A stretch of 64,000 nucleotides of DNA from Tolypeutes matacus (Eukaryota; Chordata; Mammalia; Cingulata; Chlamyphoridae), in the NCBI GenBank assembly GCA_026826555.1, contig JAKSZT010053764.1, forward strand, positions 35,348,079 through 35,412,078, given 5' to 3'. The notes beneath the pieces are model-generated. The model searched no databases, was not told the origin of the DNA, and worked only from the letters and a program-made list of their open reading frames with translations. The stretch's first letter is position 1. Each line of letters opens with the position of its first letter. Positions 1 to 10,239 of this stretch are shown here, piece by piece. Both the position numbers and the translations under genes were made by a program.

Positions 1-837
1 TTATAGTTAGAAGATAGAGGAACAATATCTACCACTACTAACAGAAATTATCTGACTCCTAGTATTTCTAAACAGAGTTAAGAAAGTCACCTATCAAGGT
101 GAAAGAAAGGTTATTAAAAATACACAAGAATTCATAAACAATATCATCCAAATATACCATCTGAGAAAAACAATAGAGAAAAGGATTTTATATAAACAAT
201 AAATAAACTTGAACTTGGTCTCAGAGGAAAGTGTGGTAAACAATGAACCTTACAATGCATATATGTGACTATAGCTTATAATTTATATATCATAAATATA
301 TTTGCACACATAAATACACATATATATGCATTATATAATTGCATTATCTATATTGCAACTATATACATCTTTATATATTACTTAAAATAGACTAAAAATA
401 TGAAACTTACATGTTAAAGATTCTTATAACAATAAAGATATATTCAAGAGAAATTCTATAACAGGAATAATGGATGGAAGGGAAGAAGAAAGGAGAGTGA
501 ATATTCTAAAGATCTAATCTTATTGGGGAGAAATAAATTCTTTTACTGAGGGAAACTATACCTTTAAGTGGTAATAAGAATACCTTGTTTTCATATAATT
601 TAAATAAATATGTGTATATATAGTTTAGGGAGATGAAAGGAAAACATTAATGGATTGAAAAAATATAGTAAACTACCAGATTAACATGGGTAATGGAGTG
701 AATATTAACTTGATCAAATAAACAAGAAAAGAAGAGAAAAAGCATTGTAAAACCAAATAATAATTATAATGTGGAAGGAAAAATTCAAGTATATGAGTCA
801 TTCCATAAACTAAATTCTCACTTTAAAAAGAAAGACC

Positions 838-930
838 ATGAAGAAGCAGGTGGAGCTCAGTGGTTGAGTACATGATTCACATATATGAGGTCCAGGGTTC
901 AAGCCCCTGTACCTCCTAAAAAAAATTATA
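838..930 (+). mobile_element. Xenarthran tRNA-derived SINE, short and decayed
   Basis: The text 'gtggagctcagtggttgag' followed by 'gaggtccagggttcaagccc' is a tRNA-like box A and box B head, ending in 'cctcctaaaaaaa'. This is the short form of the SINE group seen elsewhere in the window. It lies inside the old L1. I did not find clear target-site duplications. Confidence 0.7.
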
Positions 931-3821
931 TAAGTATAAGGAAAAAGGAAAAATATTGTAAACATTGTAAATAAATCCAAAAACTATTTCCTGGAAGAAA
1001 TTGATAGCATAAATAAACCCTTCATGAATCTAAATAAAGGAGAAAGAGAAGATATTAATAAAACATAAGATTAGGGTAGAGAAGAAAAGAAAATCCCAGA
1101 TAGATAAAAGATAAAAAGAATTATAAGAGAATATTATAAGCAAGTATATGGTAACAAATTTTAAAACCTAGAGGAAACAGATAATTGCTTGTGTATTTGT
1201 CTGCCAAAATTGAACTGCCAAAATTGACCTGAGGATGTGAAGAACTTTAATAAAATAGTTACCATATAGTATTTTAAAAGATGATTAATAACCTGTCATT
1301 GAAAAAGATACCATGAACATGTGGGTTTACAGCTCAATTTAATTTAGCTTTTTAAAAAATAAATTTTAAAAATTTAAAATTTAACAAATTTAAAAGAATT
1401 GAAATAATACAAAATACATTCTCTGAAAATAATTAAACTAGAAGTCAATAACAGACAAAGAAAAATCTCCAAACATTTGGAAATTAAACAACACATTTCT
1501 AAAATTTCATGGATCAAGAGGAAGTCTCAAAGGAAAATTTTGAATATTTCTGACTGAATAAAAATGAAAATATAATATATGAAAAACTGTGGGATACAAC
1601 TGAAGCAGAGCATAGAAGGAAAGTTATAATAATAAATGCTTATATTAGAAAAGAAGTATCTCAAATCAACAAGCTTCTACATTAAGAAACTAGAGCGGGA
1701 AAGAGCAAAATATACACTAACCAGTCCAAATAAAGAGAATAATAAAGATAAGAAATGGAAATCCATGACATTGGAAACAGAAAATCAATACAGAAAATCA
1801 ATGAAACCAAAAATTGGTTCTTTGAAACTTTAAGATTGAGAAATCTCTAGCGAGACTGGTTAAGAAAATAAGAGATGATATAAATTACCAATATCAAGAA
1901 TGAATGGTTAGATACCCCTACAACCCCACAAGCATTTAAAGGATAATAAGTGAATACAACAAATAATACTATGCACATAAATTTGACAACTCAGATATAA
2001 TGGATCAGTTTCTTAAACACAAATTACCAAGATTCATATAAGAAGAAATAAATAATCAGAATAATCCTATAACTATTAAAGAAATTGAATTGGTACTTTA
2101 AAAACGTCTGAAAAAGAAATCTCAAGGCACAGAATATTTGACTGTTGAGTTTTACCAAATATATAAAGAATAACATCAATTCTACACAGTATTTTCCAGA
2201 AACACTTTCCATCTATTTTATAAGGCTATCATTACTCTGACAAAGAAAGCAGAAGAAAAGAAAATGTAGATCAATATCTCTTCTTACATAGATACACAAA
2301 TGCTCAGCAAAATATGAGCAAATTAAGTAGGAAAAATATATAAAAATGATATAACACAAAGAAGTAAGATTTATCCCAGAAATGCAAGTCTTTTTTTATA
2401 TTCAAAAATTAATGTAATCCACCATATCTACAGTCTAGAGAAGAAAAAACACATGTTCATATCAGTTGATACAGAAAACAGCATTTGACAAAATTTAACA
2501 GGTATTCATTTTAAAACTCTCAGCAAATTAGGAATAGAAGAAAACTTCCACAATGTATTAATGGGCATCTGCAAAAAAAAAAACCCACAGCTAACATCAT
2601 ACTTAATGGTGAAAGGCCATAACATTGGGAGCAAGGCAAGAATATCCACTCTTACTACTCCTATTCAACATCCTACATGTCCTAGACAAAGCAATAAGAC
2701 AATAAAAAGAAATAAAAGTCAAACAGATTGGAAAGGAAGAAATAAAACTTCCCATATTTTCAGACATGAAAATTGTCTACATAGAAATTCCCAAGGAATC
2801 TATAACAGAAACTTCAAGAACTAATAAGCAAGTTTAGCAAGATTGCAGGATAAAAGATCAACAACAATAACAAAATTATTGGTTTTCTATATATTAGCAA
2901 TGAAAAATTGTAAACTGAAATTTAAATAAAAACCATTTACAATACCAACAAAAAGATCAAGTATATAGTTAAAATTTTAGCAAAATATGTACAAGATCTA
3001 TATGCAGAAAACTACAAAACAGTGATAAAAGAAACCAAAGACCAAAATATTTGGAGAGATACTGTGGATTGGAAGATAATATAGTAAAAATATCAATGCT
3101 CCCTAAATGGGTATATAGATTTAACACAATTCCAATAAAAATCCAAGCTGGATTTCTTTTGTAGTTATAGACAGGCTGATTCTAAAATTTATATGCAATA
3201 ATAAAGAAACTAGAATAGTCAAAACAATTCTGAAAAAGAAGAGTTGGAGAACATAGACTACCCAATTTTGTCTTGTTATATAGCTTCAATGATCAAAACA
3301 TTGTGGTACTACTGAAGGGATTGATAAATAGATCTTTGGGACAGAAGCAAAAGCCCAGGGATAGACTCACACAAATATGACCAATTAATTTTTGAAAAAT
3401 ATGCAAAAGCAAATCAATGGAGAAAGGGTACCCTTTATAAAAAATGTTGTTGGAATACCCATATGCAATAAAATGCATGTCAACCTAGACCTCATGCCTC
3501 CCACAAAAACTAACATAAAATGGATCATAGATATAATTGTAAAATGTTGTTATAAAACTTTTAGAAGAAAACATAGGAGAAAAGCTTCATTACTGGGATT
3601 AAGCAAATAATTCTTAAATATACCACCAAAAGCATGATCCATAAAAGAAAAAAATCTATAAATTGGTCTTCATTGAAACTGAAAACACTTTTTTACTCTG
3701 GGAAAGAAATGGTCAAGGAAATGTAAAAAGAAGTTACAGGCTGGAAGGAAATAATTGGAAATCACAAAGCAAATAGAAGACTGGAAACCAGGCTATATAA
3801 TGAATATAAAACTTCCACAGT

Positions 3822-4029
3822 AAGAAAACAATCCTGGGAAGCGGCTGTGGCTCAATCAGTAGGGCTCCCGTTTACCATATGGGAGGCCCCGGGTTCGGTT
3901 CCCAGGGCCTCCTGGTGAAGGCAAGCCCGCCCGCACGGCGTGGTTAGCTGACCCAGCGAGCACAAGCAGCAAGGGGGGAATAAATGAATAAATTAATAAA
4001 ATCTTTAAAAAAAAAAAAGAAAACAATCC
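3822..4029 (+). mobile_element. Xenarthran SINE with 13-bp target-site duplication
   Basis: The SINE body runs from 3835 to 4016 and is flanked by perfect 13-bp repeats 'aagaaaacaatcc' (3822-3834 and 4017-4029). The head 'gggaagcggctgtggctcaa' and box B 'gggttcggttccc' are tRNA-derived. The tail carries a G-rich run, an AATAAA-like (TAAATGAATAAAT) stretch and poly(A). It inserted into the L1 3' UTR, so it is younger than that L1. An almost identical copy in the opposite orientation lies at 42534-42719. Confidence 0.93.
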
Positions 4030-4928
4030 AATTTCAAAAGAGACAAAAGACATGAATAGATACTTTACCAAAGTGGATATATGGATAACAAATAAGCTCA
4101 TTAAAAAATGTTTAACATAGTTAGTCTCTAGAGAAATGCAAATTGAAACCATAATAAGATACTATTGCACTCCTGTTAGAATGATAAAAAATAATAACAA
4201 TACCATGTGCTAGCAAGGATGCTGAACAACCGGAATGCACATACCTGCTGATGGAGATACAAAATGGTACAGACCCTCTGGAAAACAGTTTGGCAGTTTG
4301 TCATAAAGTTAAACATACACTTACCTTATGACCCAGCAATCCCACTCTTTGGTATTTACCCTAGAGACATTAAAACTTAAGTTCACACAAAAACCTGTTT
4401 ATAGCAGCTCTATTCATAATTGTCTAAAATTGGGAACAACCCAAATGTCCTTCAATGGCTGAATGAATAAACAAATGAACTATTGATTCATGCAACAACA
4501 TAGTGAATTTCAAAGGCTTAATGTGAGTAAAAGAAGTCAGTTTCAAAAGGTTATATAGTTTATGATTCCATTTATTTAACATTCTCAAAATTACAAAACT
4601 GTAGCGTAGAACAAGTTGCCAGGGGTTGGGGTGGGGGAGGGTGTAACTATAAAGGAATAGTACAAGGCAGTTCTTTGGGATGATGAAACTGTTCTGTATT
4701 ATAGTTGTGGCTACATGAATGCATATAAATGTATTCACTGAACTGTGCATCAGACATAAAGTTTATTATGTTTGTTTAAAAAATAAAATTAAAATAATGT
4801 TAATTCAACTAACCTAGGCCAGAAAAAAATTTTAGAAAGCTCTTCCTAGTCATCTTATGAATCCTGTGTAACTTTTATTTCAAAATCTGGTAATGACAGC
4901 ACGAAAAAGAAAACTCGCCTAAATGTAT

Positions 4929-5455
4929 GTGTGTTCCACCCCAACTCCTGAAGGGCACGAGTTGGGACAGCCACAAGACCAAAGAATGCACTTGGCACTG
5001 AGTCAGACATAACTTTTATTTGGACTTACAAACAGGAGAGAGTCTCCAGTGGCGGCAGTCTAAAATATGAAGATAGCACTCTGCAAAGACATGGGAAAAT
5101 GAGCGGTGATATAAGGGATTTCAGAACAAAGACATTCCATAGGCTATGAAAACAGAGATTCTGCTAGGGTCCCGTGATGGCACATATGGTGATGTTATCG
5201 CAGGAATGAAGTTTAACTGCTCTAAGGGTCATTAAGGTTTACAATACCATCTATACCAGGGGTTCTTAACAAGGCATCCATGAGCTTAAATTGAAATTCA
5301 AATACATTATTGTTGTGGGGATGTGTTGGTGTGGTGTGATATATTTATTAAATAATACACAGTATAGTGTGGACTTAGTAAGAGGTCTGTGGTTTTCACC
5401 TGACTGGCAAAGGGGTCCATGGAACAGAAAAGGTTAAGAACCCCTGATCTGTACA
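4929..5455 (-). repeat. 3' LTR of minus-strand endogenous retrovirus
   Basis: Read on the minus strand, a polypurine tract at 5456-5470 (AGAGAGGGGAGAA) is followed by TGTACAGAT, the expected TG start of an LTR. A polyadenylation signal AATAAA is at about 5008-5015 and the LTR ends near 4929 in ...GGAACACA. Removing the 190-bp hAT insert and its 8-bp duplication leaves about 330 bp, a short LTR. I found no matching 5' LTR, so the provirus cannot be dated by comparing LTRs. The exact 4929 edge is approximate. Confidence 0.6.
5257..5446 (-). mobile_element. Non-autonomous hAT transposon (MITE), 190 bp
   Basis: Terminal inverted repeats CAGGGGTTCTTAAC and GTTAAGAACCCCTG bound a 190-bp element. 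The flanks atctatac (5249-5256) and atctgtac (5447-5454) are an 8-bp target duplication with one mismatch, as expected for hAT elements. It inserted within the first ten bases of the retroviral LTR. A second copy of the same family, in the opposite orientation, is at 58703-58894. There is no transposase; it depended on one encoded elsewhere. Confidence 0.88.
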
Positions 5456-5789
5456 TTCTCCCCTCTCTGGGGTGGGTTGTTAACCTTTAACTTCTGTCTA
5501 GGTCACACAGGCAGCTACATGCTGAGGACTGAGGGGGAGCACAGGCCCTGGGTGCCCACTATCCACCCCCATGCAGCAGCCTACATTGACCATAGGACAA
5601 GCATTGCATCCACGTTCCACAGCAACAGAATAAAGGCCAACAGAATAACAGAAGCCCTCCACCAAAAGCTAGTAGACCTATGAAAACATGTCACCAGGGC
5701 CAAGAAAGGGAATTAAACCAATCAGACAGGGGGTCAATAGCTAATTATCAATGTGCTGTATGTGCTCTTGCATATGATTTAGAGCTTGT

Positions 5790-6890
5790 GAAATATTATG
5801 GGAGTGGTCAAATATATATATACAACATTGAACATTAACGAGGGCACAGGTCCCACCTTGTACCATAGTAAGAATATCTAAAGCCATCTATTTTTCAAAA
5901 CCACCTTTCATAGTTGGGTAGTGTCTTCATTTAGTAAGGAAATGGCTAATTTGGAGTTATTAAGGGCCTGAGCACTATGATTGGCTAAAGCAGTTATGTG
6001 TTTTTCAGTGACAATTGAAGCACCACCTGGCACAAAAACAGCCAATGGGTAGAACCACCAGGGGGCGCACTTTATATCTAGCCTTGATCATTTCCCAATT
6101 ACTAGGAGTATGGGGTAATAAGTCATATAGGATGGCGGGGACATACAGTTGTCCCCATGTGCATCGTCCAGTCCAGTTATAGGGCAAATGCAGCCACCTG
6201 TTTTGCCCGCAAGTCCATAGCCATCCTTTAGGGGATGAGTAAGCCCCAGTAAATGAGTGGTAAGAGGTCTGCCATTGGAAAAGACTGTCCTTTTCTAGTT
6301 TGCTAGTAAAATTATACAACTCGTCAGGAGTTACCACCCCATATCATGGATTCCCTCTTGTCGTTCCACACAGACAGGAGTGATGTGATCTAAGGTGACA
6401 GACTCAGCCATTAACCAACCTAAACCACCACATACAGAATATCCCAATAAAGGCCTAGGCTTATTCACCTGTTCCCTTACAAGGGGAAAAATATAATTAT
6501 GAGTCTCATTGAAAGACAGCAGCTGGATTACAGTCTTGAGAAGTTCTTGTTCAAAACTAGTCGATGGATTGTATTCTGCCATGCCAGCAAGGCATTCCAC
6601 GCTGTCCAATTTGCAAGAATTATGATCCAAGGAAGGCCAGTAGCACTTGAGGATGGTAAGTCTGGGCAAAACCAACATTGGGTTCAATTGTGGACATGGG
6701 TTACTGCCAAAGCCTGCTGTAGAAAGGTATTGGCTAGGACTCTATGGGTGAAAAGAAAGATGTTTATGGGGAACAATAAGGGGTAGATCATGCTGGTCTG
6801 ACAGGATACAAGCAACAGTTTCATTAGTAAATAACAAAGTACCAGGTAGGGGAGCGCTGTTAAGGAGGCTTCCAATACCATACATTTTCC
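5790..6890 (-). pseudogene. Endogenous retrovirus envelope remnant (SU and TM)
   Basis: Two open stretches on the minus strand (6331-6687 and 6005-6337) plus flanking broken sequence resemble a retroviral envelope protein. The surface-subunit part shows the pattern W-x-C-G followed by 'LPYNWTGRCTWG', common in gammaretrovirus-type envelopes, with several N-glycosylation sequons. After a frame break near 6000 the sequence resumes as a transmembrane subunit with a QGG stretch and a C-X6-CC cysteine motif at 5822-5848. The frame is broken at several points, including a stop at 6005, so no full envelope can be made. Position between integrase and the polypurine tract fits env. Confidence 0.7.
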
Positions 6891-7318
6891 CCTTCTAAAT
6901 TCTCTGTGTTTTCTACAGTGACACCAAAAACTGGTTTAGACATAAGGAGAGTTCACATAGACACACATAGGGCTCCAGCGGGAATAGGAGACCTTGGATT
7001 ATTAATAAAGATTTTTACTGGCATTTTTTGAATAAACTGTGGTCTTATAACAATGTGTTGGGAGACTCCTATTCCCCATGGCCTTAAGATTCCCAACCAG
7101 CAAGACTGCATAGGCCAGTACCATGGACAAAGGACTTCATTTCCCCCAGGTTGTATAGTTTAAGGCATAGGCAGCAGTAGATGATTATTACTTCCCCTTT
7201 GGGGCTGTAGGGCGACTGGCCCTTTAACCTGAATTCTCAATGCCTGCATTGGTCCCACTGTTAGCATTTCAACTGGAGCAGGGGGCCACAGCCCTCAGTG
7301 CTGAGGGTCAATACAGTC
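6890..7318 (-). pseudogene. ERV segment between integrase and env, unidentified
   Basis: This stretch lies between the integrase remnant and the envelope remnant of the minus-strand ERV. Read on the minus strand it has a broken frame with a proline/glutamine-rich part. It could be the integrase C-terminal tail, a dUTPase-like remnant or the envelope leader; I cannot tell which. No catalytic motif was recognised. Confidence 0.4.
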
Positions 7319-7534
7319 CCTTTTTTTTTTTCTTTTTTTTGAGGTACAGGGACCTCATATGTAGGAAGCCAGCACTCAATCACTTGGCCATATCAGCTCC
7401 CCTGAGTTGTTTTTTTCGTTTGTTTGCTTGTTTGTTTTTGTTTTTAGGAGGCACCAGGGGCTGGACCTGGGACCTCCCATGTGGGAAGAAGGCACTTAAC
7501 TGCTTGAGCACATCCACTCCCGTGGATACAGTCT
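7311..7534 (-). mobile_element. SINE insertion in ERV integrase, two head segments
   Basis: A minus-strand xenarthran SINE with a long T run on the plus strand at 7319-7340. It has two head-like parts, 7340-7405 and 7446-7520, each containing a box-B-like stretch ('gctggacctgggacctccc' in the second). An 8-bp duplication 'atacagtc' is at 7311-7318 and 7527-7534. It splits the integrase remnant, so it is younger than the provirus. It looks like a dimer or two successive insertions. Confidence 0.78.
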
Positions 7535-8105
7535 CTTAGTCCATTGTTGTAATGATCCCCTATCACCTTTATTTGTTCCTTTAAAAGGTCATTCATCCTC
7601 TCTATAAGGCCTGCATCGGTGGGGTTATAAGGTAAATTGAAGTTCAAACAATATCTTGGTCCATTGCCCAAGACTGCATTAGGTGACCGGTAAATAGAGT
7701 CCCTTGGTCACTGTCAATTTGGGCTGGTACCCCATATAGGGCATTTACTTTTCCTAAGCAGCAAATAGTAGCCCACTGGTTGGCCTTTCCTACTGGGAAG
7801 GCCAACAAGAGTCCTGCAGCTGTGTCTGTAGCAGTGAAAGCATACCTTGCCCCTTCCGAGAGCAGAAGGGGACCAATGTAATCCACTTGCCATCATGTTA
7901 CTGGGGTCTATGCTTGGCCAATATGTCCCATCCAATGAGTAATTGCCGTGATTGCTGGAGTGAGCGCAATAGACACTTGTGGGTAATGTTCACAAGCTGC
8001 TGATGAGTGACAAGCAGCTGGAACTGCTGGGCTAAATGCCACAAGGTCTGGTAACCATGATGTCTGATTTTTTTGTGGAGCCATTCCACTGCTTCTCTGA
8101 TCTCA
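7535..8105 (-). pseudogene. Endogenous retrovirus integrase remnant
   Basis: Minus-strand frames 7644-7886 and 7444-7671 encode pieces of a retroviral integrase core. The first acidic residue sits in 'DYIGPL', the second in 'IDSDQGTLFTG' and the Glu in 'AGLIERMNDLL', so all three members of the DDE triad are visible. They fall in different frames because of indels. The 'AGLIER' form is typical of ERV-L-like (class III) integrases as I know them, rather than the 'GKVERMN' of gammaretroviruses. The N-terminal zinc-binding part lies just upstream in the same frame as RNase H. The C-terminal end is cut by a SINE. Confidence 0.8.
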
Positions 8106-8506
8106 GTGGGATGGCTCCAGACCTTCACGAGGGCATCTGCCTCAACATTCCCAAGGAGGGTATTAGAGGAGTGGGCAGGGATGTGATAGACAGCTAACTG
8201 TCTCTTCTCGCAGGCATCCCAGATGTCCTTCCATAGATTTCTCCCCCACCAAGGGCAGCCCATGACAGTCCATTGTTCCTGTTTCCAAGTTGCTATCCAG
8301 GTGGTAAGTCCTTTGTATACTGCCCAACTATGAGTACAGATTGTTAATGCATCCCTGGGCTCATGTACTATAACCATCCACATGGCTCTTAATTCAGCCC
8401 ATTGACTGCTTTGCATGGTGCCCATTTTCCACCAAATAGTGTCAGTGCTTGGCTGCACACCTACAGCCATCCACACAGGAGGCTGTCCACTAGCTGAACC
8501 ATCCAT
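7898..8506 (-). pseudogene. ERV pol fragment: RNase H and integrase N-terminus
   Basis: A 202-residue open frame, the longest retroviral frame here. Residues about 30-125 match RNase H: 'WAELRAMWM' contains the conserved Glu and 'EADALVKV' the last Asp. In 'THSWAVYKGL' the usual catalytic Asp is His, so the enzyme would be inactive. Residues about 140-190 contain paired His and a Cys that fit the integrase HHCC zinc-binding domain. In a retrovirus these act after RT to degrade template RNA and to begin integration. The upstream RT is in other frames, so this is a decayed pol, not a working gene. Confidence 0.82.
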
Positions 8507-9935
8507 TTACCATGCATTTTCTGGAATTGTTCCTCTGCATTCTTTAGTGGGCACTTCAACAGCCACCTTGGGGGTTGTAATTTGGGCCAAAGAATCTTCC
8601 ACATAAGACACTGGGCCCAGCATCTTGTGTATTTCAGTACTTTAAAAAGGCTAGTGTTGAAATCACTGTGCTGCAGCAGGTAAGCTTTCCACTTTGTTAA
8701 GGTACTTAATTGCGCACTGCCAGAGCAAGGTTTGTTCCCAGGATCTGCGATCCAGCCCTAGATAGGGATGGCAGTCTTCAGAGTGACCAGGCATCTTTGG
8801 CTTAAACCTTCCACTTACAACAAGGCATTGCATGCCACACATAGATTCTTCTCTAAGGGACTATATCATAATTCAGTCCCTTTCCATGACTGTGGACCAA
8901 AACCCAAGGGGTGGTCATTTAGAATGTTGCCTTTGACACAAACCCCACCCAAAGCCAATATTGGTGCTGGCCACATCCAATTCACTGTCCACCCTCCTTA
9001 GTGCTTGAGCCTGTGCTATTGCCCTCTTTACTTCTTCAAAAGGAGCCTGCTGGGGGTTCTCCCATTTCCATGTATGACCTTTCCTGATTAGCACATACAG
9101 TGGTTTCAATATTTGAGCTAAATGAGGTCTCTAGGACCCCCAACAATCCCAGAAAGACCAATAATTGTTTTGAAGTTTGTGGTGTGGGAAAACATTGTAC
9201 TTTATTGATTACAACAGGGGGTATAGCTTTTGTCTTACCTGACCAAACAACACCAAAGGATTTGACAGAGCAGCCAAGGCCTTGCAGCTTGTCCCAATTG
9301 ATTGACTGCTGCTGGCTGTCAAGATGAGATACTGTTGTCTCTGATACTTCTTTTAATTCAGAAAAAAAATTACTTCTTCACATAATATCATCAATATAAT
9401 GAAATAGGGTTACAGCCACAGGTTTCTTCCACTTGGCCAGATCCTTTGCCACAAGGCCTTGAAAGATGGTTGAGCTATGTACATAGCCTTGGGGAGGCTC
9501 CGTAAAAGAACACTGTTGGCCTTCCCATGTCAAGGTAAATGTAGGCTGGCTTGACTTGTCTAAGGAGATATTTTAAAAAGTATTAGCAAGATCTAAAACA
9601 AAGTAATAGCAACATAACTTGGTACTAAATTCTTGCAATAAACCAGCAATGTTTGGAACCACTGCATACAACAGTGGTGTTACTTTATTTAATTCACAAT
9701 AATCTACTGTCATGTGTCATAGGACTATTAAAGGGACTATAGGTAGTTATTATTTTCTCTACCCTTTTTAATTCCTTAATTGTAGCAGTAATTTTCTGGT
9801 GACCCCCGGGAATTTGTCCTATTTGGTCACTACAGTTTTTTGGGGTGAGGACACCTTCACTGGGGACCATTTAGCTTACTCCCTTAACACCACCTTTATT
9901 ACTCTTCATTGGAGGTGGAATTCTCCTATGGTAGT
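8507..9935 (-). pseudogene. Endogenous retrovirus reverse transcriptase remnant
   Basis: Read on the minus strand, the segment contains the RT active-site box 'FHYIDDIM' (the YIDD codons at 9387-9398). The upstream part near 9690 carries 'YCELNK'-like residues and the downstream part near 8915-9109 a thumb/connection-like stretch. Stops and frame changes occur throughout. It lies between the protease remnant and the RNase H frame, in the normal pol order. 'HYIDDIM' is a form I associate with ERV-L and betaretrovirus-like pols; the class is an inference. Confidence 0.72.
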
Positions 9936-10235
9936 CTATAATGTGGCATTCTGGAGAATGTCAATTCCTAAAATAAATTTGGGTATAGGAGAAATATACA
10001 CTGTATATCTTTGGGGAGTTAATAGTCCAATTTGTAAAACTAAATGTTGTTGCTTAGCATAAATTATTTCCCCCCATAGTTGTCTATAGCCAGCACTGGC
10101 CCATGGAATTGCACCACATTGCCGTGAATTAAAATACATTCAGCTCCCGTGTCTACTAAGGTGAATACTCTTTGTTAATTAGTAGGGGACCAATAGTTAA
10201 CTCTACAACTATTACATGACCTCACTGATATGAAT
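9936..10235 (-). pseudogene. Endogenous retrovirus protease remnant
   Basis: On the minus strand the aspartic protease active site 'LVDTGAE' is encoded near 10135-10158, and 'FILGIDIL', the typical C-terminal G-x-D/N-x-L box, ends in the 9936-10139 frame. The protein is broken by frame changes. Nothing recognisable as gag follows at higher coordinates: the provirus stops where the plus-strand 2.85 kb element begins at about 10240. Its 5' half is therefore missing from this locus. Confidence 0.7.
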
Positions 10236-10239
10236 TAAG

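Larger units (their letters stand above)
1..4797 (+). mobile_element. Decayed L1 LINE, ORF2 region to 3' UTR
   Basis: An old LINE-1 on the plus strand. From about 1260 to 3250 the sequence follows mammalian L1 ORF2 in order, for example the stretch near 1600-1850 that encodes the 'NAYIRK...SQINKL' block and 'INETKNWFFETL'. It is full of stops and indels; the longest surviving frame is 1636-1833. From about 4030 to 4790 it follows the classic L1M 3' UTR (mini-gene like text 'gacccagcaatcccactc', 'aacaacccaaatgtccttca', 'gccaggggttggggtggggg') and ends in an A-rich tail near 4790. The first 1.2 kb is less certain and may include other L1 parts. It cannot make protein. Two SINEs interrupt it. 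Confidence 0.85.

Noticed and set aside
3843..3920. tRNA-like sequence (box A and box B)
   Set aside because: It is the tRNA-derived head of a SINE, with an A-rich tail and target-site duplications, not a tRNA gene.
2024..4750. Several 60-110 residue open frames on both strands
   Set aside because: They lie in L1 sequence on either strand and show no conservation apart from the repeat.
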